40,596 nucleotides of DNA from Candidatus Rifleibacteriota bacterium (GCA_029560455.1 JAKQKW010000332.1:1-40596), one strand, 5' to 3'. Shown: positions 8,668 through 17,447, numbered from the stretch's first letter. Translations and numbers: made by a program. Notes: a model not told the origin generated them from the letters alone.

Positions 8668-10229
8668 TATGCTTCTCCGGCGGGTTCGAGCGGGCGTTCT
8701 GCTTTTTGCAGCAGTGCCTGGCGCTTAAGGAGTTCAGGATGCCCCGGGTTTTCTCTTGAGATGAGATTAGCCAGTGCTACAGCGGCTTTAAGATTGCCCT
8801 GTTTGATAAGCTCATCAAGCAGTGGCAAATTGACTTCGATTTTGGCCGGGTAAGCAGGGAGCTCTCTTTTACTGGTTCCGTCAGGTGCTGTCAGCTCAAG
8901 GCCACATCTTGGGCAGAAATACTCGTGTGGGCGGCAGGTGCTGTTGCATTCACCACAGGTGAACAACGACTTGGCAACCCAGACAAGGGCCTTCTGGATC
9001 AGGCGGGTGCCGGAAACAAAGCCCGGGGTTTCTTCGTGAATTATGATTCCATCGGGCAGGAAATCGCTTTTGAAAGACTTTGCCGCTTTATGAATTTTTC
9101 CGTCGAAAATTTGTCCAACCGTATAGACCTTCTGTATGGCGTTCGATTTTTCGAGAATCCCGATTGACTCTTTCGAGCGCATGTAAACATCGCGGTTTTC
9201 AAGGCTGTTGACCAGTCGGCTGGTTGTAGTCGAGAGTGTCTCAAAAAGAAATACGCACTCTTCAGGAGTGAATGCAAACTTGTCGCCGCTTCGGCTCGAG
9301 CTGGTGTCTCTCGTTTTAATAACGCTTTTGAGAGTTGCTTCGAGGTCAAGAACTCTCTGTTCGAGTTGCTCCTTTTCGCGCAGAATTGCTTCAGGAGTTG
9401 AGGCTGTCATGTTGCTGCGCAGGTTTTTGAGTTCTTCCTGAGCGCTGGCTAGGGCCGTTTCAAGAAACTTGATTTTGGCATCGGCGGCGGCAATATTGTT
9501 GCGAAAGACTTCGCTGCTTGGCAGAACCGCCAGATCGCGTTCAAGTTCGGCAATTTTTTTCTTGAGCGTGGCATTTTCGGTTTTAAGCTGCTCAGTGCTG
9601 ATCAGCTGACTCTTGAGATCGCTGATCTCGGATTTGTCGAGTTTCATTGCGTCCATCAGCGCATCTTTGCTTCTGGAAAGCTCGATTTCTTTGTTTTGCA
9701 GAGCCTGACGCATCTGCTGATTCGTTGATTCGGCCTTGTTAAGGGCCGTTTCAAGTTCGACAATTTCGTTCTTGAGAGCTTCAAGAGCTGATTCGTCTGC
9801 AACCGGCACCTCGACTTTAACAGAGGGGCTGTTCTGCAGTTTTTCGATTTCTTCTCTAAGTGTGGAAATCAGCTTTTCGAGTTTTGTCTTCTCACTTCTT
9901 TCAAGCTCAAGGGCCTTAGCGTGTTCTGCGGCTTTTTCCCGGAGTTCCTGGGTTTTGTTCATCTCCAGGAAGAGGGATTCTTCAAGCTTGGCGTTGGTCT
10001 GCTTTATCGCCTGCAGCTCTTTTTCGAGGTTCTGGTAATCTTCGGTATTGCGAGGGTCGTGAAAAGCCGCCCCTTCGAGCTGAACAATCGTGGATCTGAG
10101 CGTGAAGGTCATGTTCTGGATCTGTTTTAAAACGTCTTCCCGGCTGTCTTTGGCGCTCAGCGAAGGCACCTGGCCCTTAAGATACACCAGCAGATTACGT
10201 ACTATGTCGTCGAATGCAAGGTATTTCAC
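8667..10229 (-). CDS. Coiled-coil protein with zinc ribbon and C-terminal helical repeat
   Basis: 520 residues. Residues 1-50 form a short helical head. Roughly 60-300 is a long Glu/Lys/Leu heptad coiled coil. A globular segment follows, then a zinc ribbon with Cys425-x2-Cys428-x10-Cys439-x2-Cys442. The last 60 residues (LPLLDELIKQGNLKAAVALANLI...) look like one or two TPR-type helical hairpins. GTG 10229 follows an in-frame TAA directly, so no longer start exists; the ribosome site is weak. It lies 70 bases downstream of an ABC-2 exporter on the same strand and is coupled to a 47-residue membrane protein. No named family is recognised; a cytoplasmic scaffold or sensor is plausible. Confidence 0.85.
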   Translation of the reverse strand: MKYLAFDDIVRNLLVYLKGQVPSLSAKDSREDVLKQIQNMTFTLRSTIVQLEGAAFHDPRNTEDYQNLEKELQAIKQTNAKLEESLFLEMNKTQELREKAAEHAKALELERSEKTKLEKLISTLREEIEKLQNSPSVKVEVPVADESALEALKNEIVELETALNKAESTNQQMRQALQNKEIELSRSKDALMDAMKLDKSEISDLKSQLISTEQLKTENATLKKKIAELERDLAVLPSSEVFRNNIAAADAKIKFLETALASAQEELKNLRSNMTASTPEAILREKEQLEQRVLDLEATLKSVIKTRDTSSSRSGDKFAFTPEECVFLFETLSTTTSRLVNSLENRDVYMRSKESIGILEKSNAIQKVYTVGQIFDGKIHKAAKSFKSDFLPDGIIIHEETPGFVSGTRLIQKALVWVAKSLFTCGECNSTCRPHEYFCPRCGLELTAPDGTSKRELPAYPAKIEVNLPLLDELIKQGNLKAAVALANLISRENPGHPELLKRQALLQKAERPLEPAGEA

Positions 10230-10299
10230 TTAGTTGTTCCGCTTCTGAAAGAGGTTATGCTTCGAGATTACTTTAAAGCCCGTTCTAATGCAAGCCAGA

Positions 10300-11382
10300 T
10301 TATTTGTCTGCTTTTTTCACCCTGTAGATGATCCAGGCAACAAAATAAACTGCCAGCGTTACGGCAAATACAATTGATATATCGTCAAAAATCCTGACTC
10401 TTGTTAGGTCTAGAAACATAGCTTTTCGCAAACCTGAAAAAATATAGGTGGAAGGGAAAAACGGGGCGATCTTCTCGACAAGCTGGCTTGAGTGCTGCAG
10501 GCTTGGAATCATCTGAAAGAATAGAAAAAGGGTTGTTCCGATAGCGTTGACCGAACCCTGGGTTGTGGCAAAAGATGCGATGACCAGGCCGGTGAAAATT
10601 GTCATCAGAGAGCCGAGAAAAGCTATCAGTATTAGAAAATGTGAATTACTGCCCCATTTGCCATTGATCGTGAGCATGATGATTATTGTCAGCATGGCGA
10701 TAGCGAAGCTGAAAATGGATTTCCCGAGAATGAATTCTGATGAAGTGAGCCGTGTGAGGAATATGGCGTTCAGGGTTCCCTTTTCGCGTTCTTCTACAAT
10801 CGACATGGGCAGGGCCAGAAAGCCGACCATACCCAGCGCCATGACAATGAGCATGGGAAACATACTGTCAGAAACGTTGCCGGCATTACTGGTACTGCCG
10901 GCCACCGGTTCTGCTCTCAGTTCAAATGGTAGTGGCGGGGCAACAATATTCAACTGGTGTCTTATTTCGGCTTCAAAGACGCTTTTAAGAGTATCAATCC
11001 CAAATTCTGGCATGTGGGGGGGATAGAGAATCGTCAGCGATTGAGATGCGGCTCGGGTTTTGTTTGAAGAAATCAGTTCCGGCATTATTATGCCAAATCT
11101 GACATCGCCTTCAAGAACTGCGGCCTCGAGTTTGTCGCGGTCCTGAAAAAAGGTCAGTTTCTTGCCCAGTCCTTTTCCGGTGAGTGCTTCGATAAGAGGT
11201 TGCTGTGGACTGCTTATCATTCCTATTTCTGGCAGGGCAGCTTCAGTTTTGCTGTCAGATACAATGTTGCTGAAGAGGAGCGAAAGAATTATCGGGGTCA
11301 GAACCATCAGAACTACATGATAGTTTCTGGAGCCATCAAGAAGGTCTTTGCGAAAAATTGCATAAACTGCTCGTAAATTCAT
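10300..11382 (-). CDS. ABC-2 type transporter permease
   Basis: 360 residues with the ABC-2 permease layout: one N-terminal TM helix (about 22-42), a long extracytoplasmic domain (about 45-190), then a block of five C-terminal TM helices. The segment SIVEEREKGTLNAIFLTRL after the second helix is the conserved coupling motif of this family (NatB/YhaP/DrrB-like). The ATG overlaps the TGA of the ATPase gene (ATGA, 4 bases), so permease and ATPase are translationally coupled and should form one exporter, probably a homodimeric permease with two ATPase copies. Substrate cannot be read from sequence. Confidence 0.93.
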   Translation of the reverse strand: MNLRAVYAIFRKDLLDGSRNYHVVLMVLTPIILSLLFSNIVSDSKTEAALPEIGMISSPQQPLIEALTGKGLGKKLTFFQDRDKLEAAVLEGDVRFGIIMPELISSNKTRAASQSLTILYPPHMPEFGIDTLKSVFEAEIRHQLNIVAPPLPFELRAEPVAGSTSNAGNVSDSMFPMLIVMALGMVGFLALPMSIVEEREKGTLNAIFLTRLTSSEFILGKSIFSFAIAMLTIIIMLTINGKWGSNSHFLILIAFLGSLMTIFTGLVIASFATTQGSVNAIGTTLFLFFQMIPSLQHSSQLVEKIAPFFPSTYIFSGLRKAMFLDLTRVRIFDDISIVFAVTLAVYFVAWIIYRVKKADK

Positions 11383-12260
11383 GCGGCTTCCTCCTGATCC
11401 GGTTTCCAGGCGTCGCCGGTAACTTTCAGGAATACCTCTTCAAGCCTGGCTTCCTGTGTGTGGAGCTTGATGATGCGGCAGGTTTTGAGCAGCTCGGCCA
11501 TCTGGTTCTTTTCGCCATCGTCATCGATCGAGAATTCACGACTTTCAGGGCCATTTTTGCCTGTCAGCTCGACTTTAACCGAGCGGCGGCCAAACTGTTT
11601 TTTTAATTCTTCTGGTTTGCCACAGGCTACAATTGTACCCCGGTTCATTATGGCGAGCCTGTCGCAAAGGCAATCTGCTTCTTCCATGTAATGAGTGGTG
11701 AGAAAAACCGTGGTGCCATTATTGCGGAGTTTGTTGACCAGCTCTCTGATCAGCATTGCCGAATGCGGGTCGAGAGCCGAGGTTGGTTCGTCGAGAAAAA
11801 AGACAGAGGGGCGGTGCAGAAGGCCACGTGCAATCAATGCCCGTTGTCGCAGCCCGCGACTCAGGTCTTTGCAGGCTTTGTGCTGATATTCAGTCAGAAA
11901 TACTTCTTCGAGCACTTCGTCGATTCTTGTTTCAGCAACATTATTCAGTTTTGCAAAAAAGTCCAGATTGTGTCTGACACTGAGGCGGTCGTAAAGGTTC
12001 TGATAGTCTGGTACAACGCCAATCAGCTGCTTGATGCTGTTTATAGCAGCTGGAACCGGGTTGTTGAATATGCTTATTTCGCCGCAGGTGGCGGGAATTT
12101 CGCCAATAATCATGCGTATGCTGGTTGTTTTTCCTGCTCCATTTGGACCAAGAAAACCGAAGATTTCGCCCTTTTCAACACAAAATGAAATGCCTTTTAC
12201 CACTTCCTGGCTGCCATATTTTTTAGTCAGGTTTGATACGGATATTGCAGGACTTGTCAT
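11379..12260 (-). CDS. ABC transporter ATP-binding protein
   Basis: 293 residues. Walker A is GPNGAGKTT (residues 38-46, Lys44). The signature appears as LSRGLRQR near residue 135, a variant of LSGGQ with Arg for the first Gly. Walker B with catalytic Glu is VFFLDEP, followed by the D-loop SALD; the H-loop is LTTHYMEEAD. The C-terminal extension after about residue 225 is typical of ABC-2 exporter ATPases such as NatA/DrrA. GAGGAA lies 7 bases before ATG 12260. It is the first gene of a leftward operon (ATPase, permease, coiled-coil protein, 47-residue membrane protein) and is divergent from the Tad genes. Confidence 0.95.
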   Translation of the reverse strand: MTSPAISVSNLTKKYGSQEVVKGISFCVEKGEIFGFLGPNGAGKTTSIRMIIGEIPATCGEISIFNNPVPAAINSIKQLIGVVPDYQNLYDRLSVRHNLDFFAKLNNVAETRIDEVLEEVFLTEYQHKACKDLSRGLRQRALIARGLLHRPSVFFLDEPTSALDPHSAMLIRELVNKLRNNGTTVFLTTHYMEEADCLCDRLAIMNRGTIVACGKPEELKKQFGRRSVKVELTGKNGPESREFSIDDDGEKNQMAELLKTCRIIKLHTQEARLEEVFLKVTGDAWKPDQEEAA

Positions 12261-12303
12261 TTTCTATTCCTCAAGCTGATTCTATTGCTGCGGGTAAACA
12301 TTG

Positions 12304-12392
12304 CAGGGCAACTGCGTAAAACTTCGTTATTCCCGCGCAGGCGGGAATCTTGTCTTTATAAGAGATACGGGCGCTTTAGTGCAATTGCCCCA
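12304..12392. repeat. 89-bp palindromic intergenic element with imperfect terminal inverted repeats
   Basis: The left arm (12304-12322, CAGGGCAACTGCGTAAAAC) is an imperfect inverted match to the right arm (12371-12392); the reverse complement of the right arm begins TGGGGCAATTGCACTAAAGC. Between them sits a perfect 8-bp stem with 4-base loop, ATTCCCGC-GCAG-GCGGGAAT, at 12329-12348. The layout is that of a REP/MITE-type element. The central hairpin is the widespread ATTCCCGCG..GCGGGAAT motif seen in several bacterial repeat families (it resembles the neisserial dRS3 core, from memory). Related blocks occur near 8402-8461 and 39236-39258. Confidence 0.7.
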
Positions 12393-12409
12393 GGTGACAT
12401 TGTAACAGA

Positions 12410-12439
12410 TTGACAGTTTTATTGCATTGTGGTTGAATT
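12410..12439 (+). promoter_or_regulatory. Putative sigma70-type promoter of the Tad genes
   Basis: A perfect -35 box TTGACA (12410-12415), an 18-base spacer and a -10-like TTGAAT (12434-12439) lie in the divergent gap. Transcription would begin near 12446, downstream of the GTG at 12429, which supports ATG 12462 as the real start. Confidence 0.4.
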
Positions 12440-12461
12440 AGCACATACGAAAAGAGGGGCA

Positions 12462-14546
12462 ATGAAAACAGAACAAAAACCGGCAAGAACCTTTCTGGTT
12501 ACAAGCTTTCAGGGTGGAATAGGAAAAACTTTTGTTGCTTCTGGTCTTGCAAGAGCATTGCATAAAAAAACAGGTAGACCGGTTGCATTGATAGAAATGA
12601 ATTTTCTGAAGCCTTCGTCTTTAAGAGAGATAAGCTTTGAAGGTCAGGAAATCAGAGGCAGTTTTCTCGATTATTACATGGGCAACTGGGCCGCTTTGAA
12701 TCAGCGCTCTTTGCCCAAGGTGTTTTCAGAAAAAGACGGGGTCCATTTTATTCCCTTTTCCGGCGCCCGCAACAAAGAAACTCTGCTGCCCAGGTTTCAT
12801 CTCAGTGAAAACGACATGGTTCCTGCGTTGAGCCATTTAATCAGACTTTTCGAAGACATGCAGGGGTATGTAGTCATTGACTCGATGATGCAGTTTTCGC
12901 CCCTTCCTTTCTATCTTCTCTCAAGAGCAGACAGTCTGATATATGTTTACTCTTCGCAGCCCCCTTCGCCAGCCTTTGCTCAGAAATTTCTTGAAGAGGT
13001 CGACAGCCGGCCTGGATTGCGCAAAAAATTGCTCTGGCTGCGCAACCATGTTGAAGATGTTAATGAAAGTCGCGAGAATGCTCTATTTGAACCGGAACAG
13101 ATTTTGCCTCTGAGCGGCGAGATTTTTGGCTCCGGCAACGAATGCCCGGTCGAAAGTCATTTGCAGATTCTCGCCGAAAAAGCGATTTCAATGGCGGCTC
13201 TTGGCGTTGAGCCTGACGACTCAGATGACCGTGTCGAGACTATTCCAGAGGAAATTATCGATTATTCCCGCAAAGTTCGCCAGGAAATTATTGGTGATCT
13301 TGAAAAGAAGTTTGGTATTTCTGATCATGAACTGCGTGAAATTGTTGAGCGCAAAATTGATGACGCAATGCGAAGATCAACGCCACCAAGCATTCCCGGG
13401 CATAATGCTTCCGCTGAAGTTCGAAAATACCTTGTTGACGAGATTCTCGGGCTTGGCCCCCTTGAAGATTTCATGCGTGACGAGGATATTGACGAAATAA
13501 TGGTGAATGGCCCTGACAAAATTTTTGTCGAAAAGGGTGGTCGGCTGATTCTAACCGATAGAAGATTCAATAATTCCGAACACGTCAGAACCGTTATTGA
13601 AAGAATTTTGATGCCGGTTGGCAGAACTCTGAACGAACGTACGCCGTATGTGGATGCGAGGCTCCTTGATGGATCGCGTGTTCATGCTATCATTCCGCCA
13701 CTGTCTCTGACCGGTCCGATGATCACTATCCGCAAGTTCTCAAGAGTTCCTTTCACAATGGAAGATCTTGTGCATCGTTTTAAGAGTATGACACCCGCAG
13801 TTGCGGAGTTTTTGCGACTTTGTGTGCATCTGAAGAAAAACATCATTGTTTCCGGCGGCGCCAGTTCAGGCAAGACAACTCTGTTGAACGTGCTTTCTAA
13901 CCATATTTTGCCGTCTGAACGGGTTATCTGCATTGAAGATTCCGCTGAACTGAGGCTGAGTCAGTTGAACCTCGGTCGCCTGGAAGCCCGTCAACAGGGC
14001 ACAGAGGCTAAAAATCAGGTTTCAATCCGCGACCTGGTGCGTAATGCTCTGCGAATGAGGCCGGACAGAATTATTGTCGGTGAGTGCCGCGGAGCCGAGG
14101 CTGTAGATATGCTGCAGGCGATGAATACCGGTCACGATGGTTCGCTTACAACTCTGCACGCCAATTCTCCAAGAGACGCTCTTGCCAGGCTTGAGACGAT
14201 GATCCTGATGTCTGGTGTCGATCTGCCTTTGCGGGCAATTCGTGAGCAGATTTCAAGCTCGGTGAATATCGTGGTGCAGAATGGCCGCCTGGCTGATGGT
14301 CGTCGCAAATTGCTTGAAGTTGTGGAAGTCACGGGTCTTGAAGAAAACATCATCAGAACTCAGACAATTTTTAAATTTGAAAAACGTTGGATTGACAAAG
14401 ACGGAAAGGTTGTCGGAGAGATTATTCCAACCGGAGTGCTGCCAGATTTCATGAAATCTATTCCGGGTTCGTTTCTTGAGGAAAATGCGTATCTTTTCAA
14501 AGAAAATAAGGCTACTTCACCGGTAGAGGAGGAAGTTGGTAAATGA
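12462..14546 (+). CDS. CpaE-like/CpaF fusion: Tad secretion ATPase with N-terminal ParA-type domain
   Basis: 694 residues from ATG 12462 (GAGGGG just upstream; a GTG at 12429 lies upstream of the predicted -10 box). Residues 10-260 are a ParA/MinD-fold domain with P-loop FQGGIGKT (Lys22), where the usual signature Lys of KGGxGKT is Gln17; this resembles CpaE/TadZ. About 270-690 is a complete TadA/CpaF ATPase: [40 protein letters not shown], Walker [10 protein letters not shown] (Lys471), Asp box CIEDSAEL, Walker [14 protein letters not shown] and the His box [10 protein letters not shown]. It powers assembly or retraction of a Tad-type fibre on the cytoplasmic face. CpaE and CpaF are normally separate; here they are joined. 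It overlaps the next gene by 4 bases (ATGA). Confidence 0.93.
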   Translation: MKTEQKPARTFLVTSFQGGIGKTFVASGLARALHKKTGRPVALIEMNFLKPSSLREISFEGQEIRGSFLDYYMGNWAALNQRSLPKVFSEKDGVHFIPFSGARNKETLLPRFHLSENDMVPALSHLIRLFEDMQGYVVIDSMMQFSPLPFYLLSRADSLIYVYSSQPPSPAFAQKFLEEVDSRPGLRKKLLWLRNHVEDVNESRENALFEPEQILPLSGEIFGSGNECPVESHLQILAEKAISMAALGVEPDDSDDRVETIPEEIIDYSRKVRQEIIGDLEKKFGISDHELREIVERKIDDAMRRSTPPSIPGHNASAEVRKYLVDEILGLGPLEDFMRDEDIDEIMVNGPDKIFVEKGGRLILTDRRFNNSEHVRTVIERILMPVGRTLNERTPYVDARLLDGSRVHAIIPPLSLTGPMITIRKFSRVPFTMEDLVHRFKSMTPAVAEFLRLCVHLKKNIIVSGGASSGKTTLLNVLSNHILPSERVICIEDSAELRLSQLNLGRLEARQQGTEAKNQVSIRDLVRNALRMRPDRIIVGECRGAEAVDMLQAMNTGHDGSLTTLHANSPRDALARLETMILMSGVDLPLRAIREQISSSVNIVVQNGRLADGRRKLLEVVEVTGLEENIIRTQTIFKFEKRWIDKDGKVVGEIIPTGVLPDFMKSIPGSFLEENAYLFKENKATSPVEEEVGK

Positions 14547-16345
14547 CTGTTATTCCTGTAATTAAAATCCTGGCTGTGCTTGGGGCGATAATAGGTATCT
14601 ATTTCTTTCTTGAAGAGCAGATGGATCTCAGTATCGACCCGAACAAGGGAAAAGACAGTTCCGGAAATAACTCCAGATACCTGCAGAGTATTACTGGCGC
14701 CAATCTTGAAGATCAACTGATTGAAGTCCTTCTGATGATCAGTTCAAGCCTCAAGGCCGGGCGTAACCTCGATCAGGCTTTTGAGCTTGTGGCTGTGTCG
14801 ACGCCACCACCGATCTGTAACGAATTCAGAACTCTGGTTCAGGAAAGAAGACTCGGGGTGCCTATGGTTGAGGCCCTGAGCAACCTTGTGGCGCGTGTTC
14901 CAAGTCAGGATCTTCGCCTTGCTGTGAATGCAACAATTTTTCAGCAGGAAACCGGTGGTAACCTTGAAGATCTCTATCGCCAGATTGTTCTGACTGTAGC
15001 CGAAAGAAAGAAAATTATGGGCAAGGTTGTTGCGGGAACGGCCCACGCAAGGCTTTCTGGCAACCTGGTTGGCTCTATTCCGCTCTTTCTCTCCGGGATC
15101 ATCGTTCTTTTCGATCCGAAGTATCTGATGCCCATGTTCGAGAACCCCTATGGGCAGATTGTTTTGATCGTCTCCATTTCAGCTTCGATAATTGGTCTTA
15201 TGATAATCAATCGCATGACCTCTTCGATTCTGCCTGATGCAGAAGAGGCGGTTATCATGAAAAATGAGGCGCGGGCCCGTGCTGGCCGCGAACGTTGGAA
15301 ACTGCTGCGTCTGCTGGTGACTCCCCTGAGTTATTTAAACGGTCTCATGCCCAGGTCATGGATTGTAAAGCAGAAGAATGAAGTGAAGTTTCTTCTCGAG
15401 GCTTCGAATAAAGCTCCCGAATTTACGCCTGAAGAATATCTTGGAATCATGCAGTTGTCTTCGGTTCTGTTTGTTCTGCTGGTATGGGTTTTTCTGAACC
15501 CGATTTCAATTGGGGTGGCCGGTTTGATCGCGATGATCATGATGATTCCGATTGGTTACCGCCTGCCAAGAATTTATCTTGCCCATCTGATTAAAAAGCG
15601 CCAGCGTAATATTGAATTTGAACTGCCTTATGTGATCGATCTTCTGTCGCTGGCTATCGAATCGGGGCTTGACCTGACAGGTGGTATCGCCAAGGTTGTT
15701 GAGAAATCAAGAAATACAGACATTGTTGTCGAATTCAAAATGTTTCTTGCTGATACCAAGATTGGCAAAAGTCTTGAAGAAGCTCTCGCCGATATGGCCG
15801 AAAGAGTTCGCGTTCTTTCGTTCTTCTCATTTGTAAGCTCTCTTATTCAGGCCCAGAGACTCGGCGCCGAAATTGGACCTACTCTCAGAGCTCAGGCAGA
15901 GCAGATGCGTTATCAGAGGATGATACTTGCAGAAGAAAGAGTTAATAAGCTGCCGGTCAAGTTGCTTATTCCGCTGGTGTTTTTTGTGTTTCCCAGTATT
16001 TCGGTTATTCTGGTCGGGCCTGCTCTGCTGCAGATTGCCGATAATTTCCCGAAATTCTCTTCTCAGGCTCAGGCGCAGCCGGTTAATGATCTTAAGACCG
16101 GTTTTCTTGGTCAGAACATGAAGCTCGATCGCTCTATTGAAGAGAAAAAGGTTGAGCCTGCTTCTATTACCGGAGCTGTCGTTCAACCAAAGAAAAATGT
16201 CATGCCCGGAATTTCCCTTGATAATTCACAGAGCGGCAGTTCGGACATTAAGCCGCTGTTGATAGAGACTGCTCCGGTTGCACCACCCGTTGGGGTTTCT
16301 GAGTCGATTCCGGGCGAATCCGTGGCTACCGACTCTATCAGATAG
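14543..16345 (+). CDS. TadB-TadC fusion: inner-membrane platform of a Tad secretion system
   Basis: 600 residues. An N-terminal TM helix is followed by a T2SSF domain (about 50-160: LIEVLLMISSSLKAG...FQQETGGNLEDLYRQI) and two TM helices, the TadB half. After a linker come two further TM helices (about 305-345), a second T2SSF domain (about 365-480: ELPYVIDLLSLAIESGLDL...QAQRLGAEIGPTL) and a last TM helix, the TadC half. The last 80 residues are a Ser/Pro/Val-rich tail of unknown role. TadB and TadC are usually two proteins of about 300 residues each, so this is a head-to-tail fusion. Start overlaps the stop of the CpaE-CpaF gene. A terminator follows 21 bases after the stop, so the transcription unit seems to be only these two genes. 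Confidence 0.93.
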   Translation: MTVIPVIKILAVLGAIIGIYFFLEEQMDLSIDPNKGKDSSGNNSRYLQSITGANLEDQLIEVLLMISSSLKAGRNLDQAFELVAVSTPPPICNEFRTLVQERRLGVPMVEALSNLVARVPSQDLRLAVNATIFQQETGGNLEDLYRQIVLTVAERKKIMGKVVAGTAHARLSGNLVGSIPLFLSGIIVLFDPKYLMPMFENPYGQIVLIVSISASIIGLMIINRMTSSILPDAEEAVIMKNEARARAGRERWKLLRLLVTPLSYLNGLMPRSWIVKQKNEVKFLLEASNKAPEFTPEEYLGIMQLSSVLFVLLVWVFLNPISIGVAGLIAMIMMIPIGYRLPRIYLAHLIKKRQRNIEFELPYVIDLLSLAIESGLDLTGGIAKVVEKSRNTDIVVEFKMFLADTKIGKSLEEALADMAERVRVLSFFSFVSSLIQAQRLGAEIGPTLRAQAEQMRYQRMILAEERVNKLPVKLLIPLVFFVFPSISVILVGPALLQIADNFPKFSSQAQAQPVNDLKTGFLGQNMKLDRSIEEKKVEPASITGAVVQPKKNVMPGISLDNSQSGSSDIKPLLIETAPVAPPVGVSESIPGESVATDSIR

Positions 16346-16366
16346 ATGTAATTTCAGCTTTTCTTA

Positions 16367-16398
16367 AAAAGCCCCTGGCAAGATTGCCGGGGGCTTTT
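16367..16398 (+). terminator. Rho-independent terminator after the Tad genes
   Basis: An almost fully paired hairpin, AAAAGCCCCTGGCA paired with TGCCGGGGGCTTTT, with a very short loop. The descending arm ends in a run of four T. It begins 21 bases after the TadBC stop. Confidence 0.8.
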
Positions 16399-16410
16399 GG
16401 CATGGGAATA

Positions 16411-16441
16411 TTGACGATGTCTGTTGTTGAGTTTTTATTAT
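16411..16441 (+). promoter_or_regulatory. Putative promoter after the Tad terminator
   Basis: TTGACG (16411-16416) and TATTAT (16436-16441) are separated by 19 bases, longer than ideal. It lies directly behind the terminator and would drive the small membrane-protein frame at 16548. Confidence 0.3.
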
Positions 16442-16547
16442 GGGTGCTGCGAAAGTGCCAGAGAAAATGGTGCGCAAGAAGCTTTTCAGTGAATTTCTGG
16501 TCAGATGGTCTTTTGCAGGTGAATAAAGGCTGGCTGAGGTTTAGCGA

Positions 16548-16691
16548 TTGAATTTGAAATTCTGTACAGATTTGAGTTCTGTTTTGTGCGCTGCTTTGCT
16601 TATGATTGGTATTTTAGTTTCTGTACATATGGCGGTTTGGCACCCGCAAAAAGAGGATCCTGAAAAAAAGAAGTTAAAAAAACAGCTCTAA
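16548..16691 (+). CDS. Small membrane protein with TTG start (47 aa)
   Basis: A 47-residue frame starting at TTG 16548 with GAGGT at 16536-16540, spacing 7. The only codon between the preceding in-frame TAG (16542-16544) and the TTG is CGA, so there is no other usable start upstream. It encodes a short polar head, one hydrophobic helix (SSVLCAALLMIGILVSVHMA) and a strongly charged Lys/Glu/Asp C-terminal tail, the pattern of a bitopic membrane microprotein. It lies in the 535-base gap between the Tad genes and the next hypothetical gene. No homologue is recognised. The rest of the gap holds a terminator, two promoter-like motifs and nothing else I can support. Confidence 0.5.
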   Translation: MNLKFCTDLSSVLCAALLMIGILVSVHMAVWHPQKEDPEKKKLKKQL

Positions 16692-16797
16692 GTCCTTGAA
16701 TGATCGCTAAAATCGTGTACATCAGATTTATTTTTCGGCGCTCGCGAGGGTTAATGTTGACATCCGCAGTGTACGCTGTTTTGCGCGATAAAATCCG

Positions 16798-16826
16798 TTG
16801 ACCATGATTGTTTACTTTGCTATTAT
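16798..16826 (+). promoter_or_regulatory. Strong sigma70-type promoter
   Basis: TTGACC (16798-16803), a 17-base spacer and TATTAT (16821-16826), each 5 of 6 to consensus. Transcription should start near 16833, giving a leader of about 48 bases before ATG 16881. Confidence 0.65.
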
Positions 16827-16880
16827 CGGCAGCATCTCCAAGAACTGAAAGCAAATTTTGTCATCCGGGGAATTCAAGAG

Positions 16881-17447
16881 ATGGGATTGTTGAGCAGTTT
16901 CAAGGTGATGAGTGTCCAGGGTATTGATCAGGACATCGTTACCTTCAGGACTTCACGTGCCTGTTCGGTGCTCGGAATTCTTTTTATGCTGGCCGGCGCG
17001 GGTATTATATATCTGCTTCTTGCCGGCAGATTGTTTTTCACCCTGTTTACCTTCTGCCTCTTCTGTCTTTTCGTTTCTGCGGCTTTTATGCTTGCCGGGC
17101 TGATTCTGATGACATACAGGAAGTCGGTTTCCCTTGACCGCATGCAGAAAAAGATCGAGCTCGAAGAGTCGAGTATTCTCGGCGTGAGGCTGACTGCCTT
17201 TCATTTTGACGAGGTCATGAATATCGAGCTTACAAGAGATTCTGAGTGTATTTGTGCCAAGCATGCCAGTCTCTGGCTCGTTAAATCTTATGTCAGGCAC
17301 TGTGGTGGTTTTTCGGTGGAAAAGCTTTTTGCGTCAGTCAGTCCCTCAGAAGCTAAATATGTGGCAGAGACCATTTCGATCTCTTGCCACAAGGAACTTA
17401 TAATAAGCTGTATGACGAATGAAAGGCTTATTTTCAGTCAGATCTAA
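16881..17447 (+). CDS. Hypothetical membrane protein with two TM helices
   Basis: 188 residues. A short N-terminal beta-like stretch precedes two closely spaced hydrophobic helices (about 29-47 and 50-76) that form a hairpin. A cytoplasmic-looking C-terminal domain of about 110 residues follows, starting with a basic stretch (YRKSVSLDRMQKKIELEES), and contains five Cys. The layout, helix pair then a small beta-rich domain, is reminiscent of bacterial PH-like membrane proteins, but no family is recognised. A GGGGA site lies 10 bases before the ATG and a good promoter lies upstream. It converges on the SLH-like gene, their stops sharing four bases (CTAA). Confidence 0.8.
   Translation: MGLLSSFKVMSVQGIDQDIVTFRTSRACSVLGILFMLAGAGIIYLLLAGRLFFTLFTFCLFCLFVSAAFMLAGLILMTYRKSVSLDRMQKKIELEESSILGVRLTAFHFDEVMNIELTRDSECICAKHASLWLVKSYVRHCGGFSVEKLFASVSPSEAKYVAETISISCHKELIISCMTNERLIFSQI

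Noticed and set aside
16417..16551. 44-codon frame in the gap after the Tad terminator
   Set aside because: No ribosome site, unusual Trp/Cys-rich product and its start lies inside the predicted promoter; it may be a leader or decay remnant but is not called.
16600..16854. 84-codon minus-strand frame in the same gap
   Set aside because: It conflicts with the better-supported 47-residue frame and a strong promoter, and has no ribosome site.
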